A DNA stretch of 64,000 nt from an uncultured Bradyrhizobium sp. (lineage in GTDB: Bacteria > Pseudomonadota > Alphaproteobacteria > Rhizobiales > Xanthobacteraceae): the NCBI RefSeq assembly GCF_947648125.1, contig NZ_CANSMR010000010.1:186001-250000 (forward strand), given 5' to 3'. Position numbers and translations under genes: made by a program. Numbering within the stretch: position 1 is the stretch's first letter; every line of letters begins with the position of its first letter. Shown here in pieces: positions 63,971 through 64,000 of this stretch. The notes beneath the pieces were generated by a model, which saw only the letters and a program-made list of their open reading frames with translations, did not search any database and was not told the DNA's origin.

Positions 63971-64000
63971 TCGGACCTTCGGCTGTCGCGCTGCAGTGAG

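Overview
The window is GC-rich chromosomal DNA from an alphaproteobacterium, most likely Bradyrhizobium or a close relative in the Nitrobacteraceae. The basis is the RegS/RegR-type redox two-component pair, a FixL/FixJ-like cassette, an intracellular PHA depolymerase, protocatechuate genes, orphan branched-chain-type binding proteins, GC-rich codon use, and several families of intergenic palindromes that resemble those of this group. No rRNA, tRNA, prophage, insertion sequence, integrase or CRISPR array was seen. It reads as ordinary core and semi-accessory chromosome.

Layout. 1-8.7 kb: a truncated luciferase-like oxidoreductase, a DHA2-type MFS transporter, a PHB-depolymerase-type esterase, an MBL hydrolase, an RMD1/DUF155 protein, a GH13 alpha-glucosidase, a secreted vWA protein and MmcB. 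8.8-10.9 kb: RegR and RegS. 10.9-17.5 kb: a two-gene ABC-2 exporter, PhaZ, a YgjP-like metallopeptidase and PBP1a. 17.6-22.5 kb: a DUF1330 protein, two paralogous solute-binding proteins, DUF1304 and an alkyltransferase. 22.5-26.1 kb, minus strand: a PAS histidine kinase, a FixJ-like regulator, a lone receiver and three tiny proteins, two of them with zinc-finger-like cysteines. 26.4-33.3 kb: a small unknown, GlnD, an SsuA/SsuC/SsuB-like importer and OsmC. 33.4-43 kb: a membrane protein, MutS, PcaF, PcaH and PcaG, an ArsR-SRPBCC pair, a quinate/shikimate-dehydrogenase-like enzyme and a Gfo/Idh/MocA oxidoreductase. 43-51.5 kb: another binding protein, the emrB-emrA-marR efflux operon, a Fur/Zur regulator, an EamA transporter, a 62-residue unknown behind a perfect FixK-type box, and a sulfurtransferase. 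51.7-64 kb: IspG, a TauD-like dioxygenase and a Rieske oxygenase, a CPA1 antiporter, small enzymes, a secreted caspase-like protein, DUF1345, IspA, MtgA and ribosomal protein L32.

Themes. Oxygen and redox control recurs: RegSR, the FixLJ-like cassette, and the FixK-type box ahead of the 62-residue gene. Aromatic-acid metabolism is represented by the last steps of the protocatechuate branch, and the dehydrogenase near 41 kb is most like NAD-dependent quinate/shikimate dehydrogenases but lacks two expected substrate contacts. Ten of thirteen convergent gene junctions, including every one longer than 100 bases, hold long palindromic elements, while only two of about fifteen divergent junctions do.

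The best candidates for something undescribed are the FixK-box gene at 50.1 kb and the trio of overlapping micro-genes downstream of the two-component cassette. Both are proposals from sequence reading alone, with no database search.
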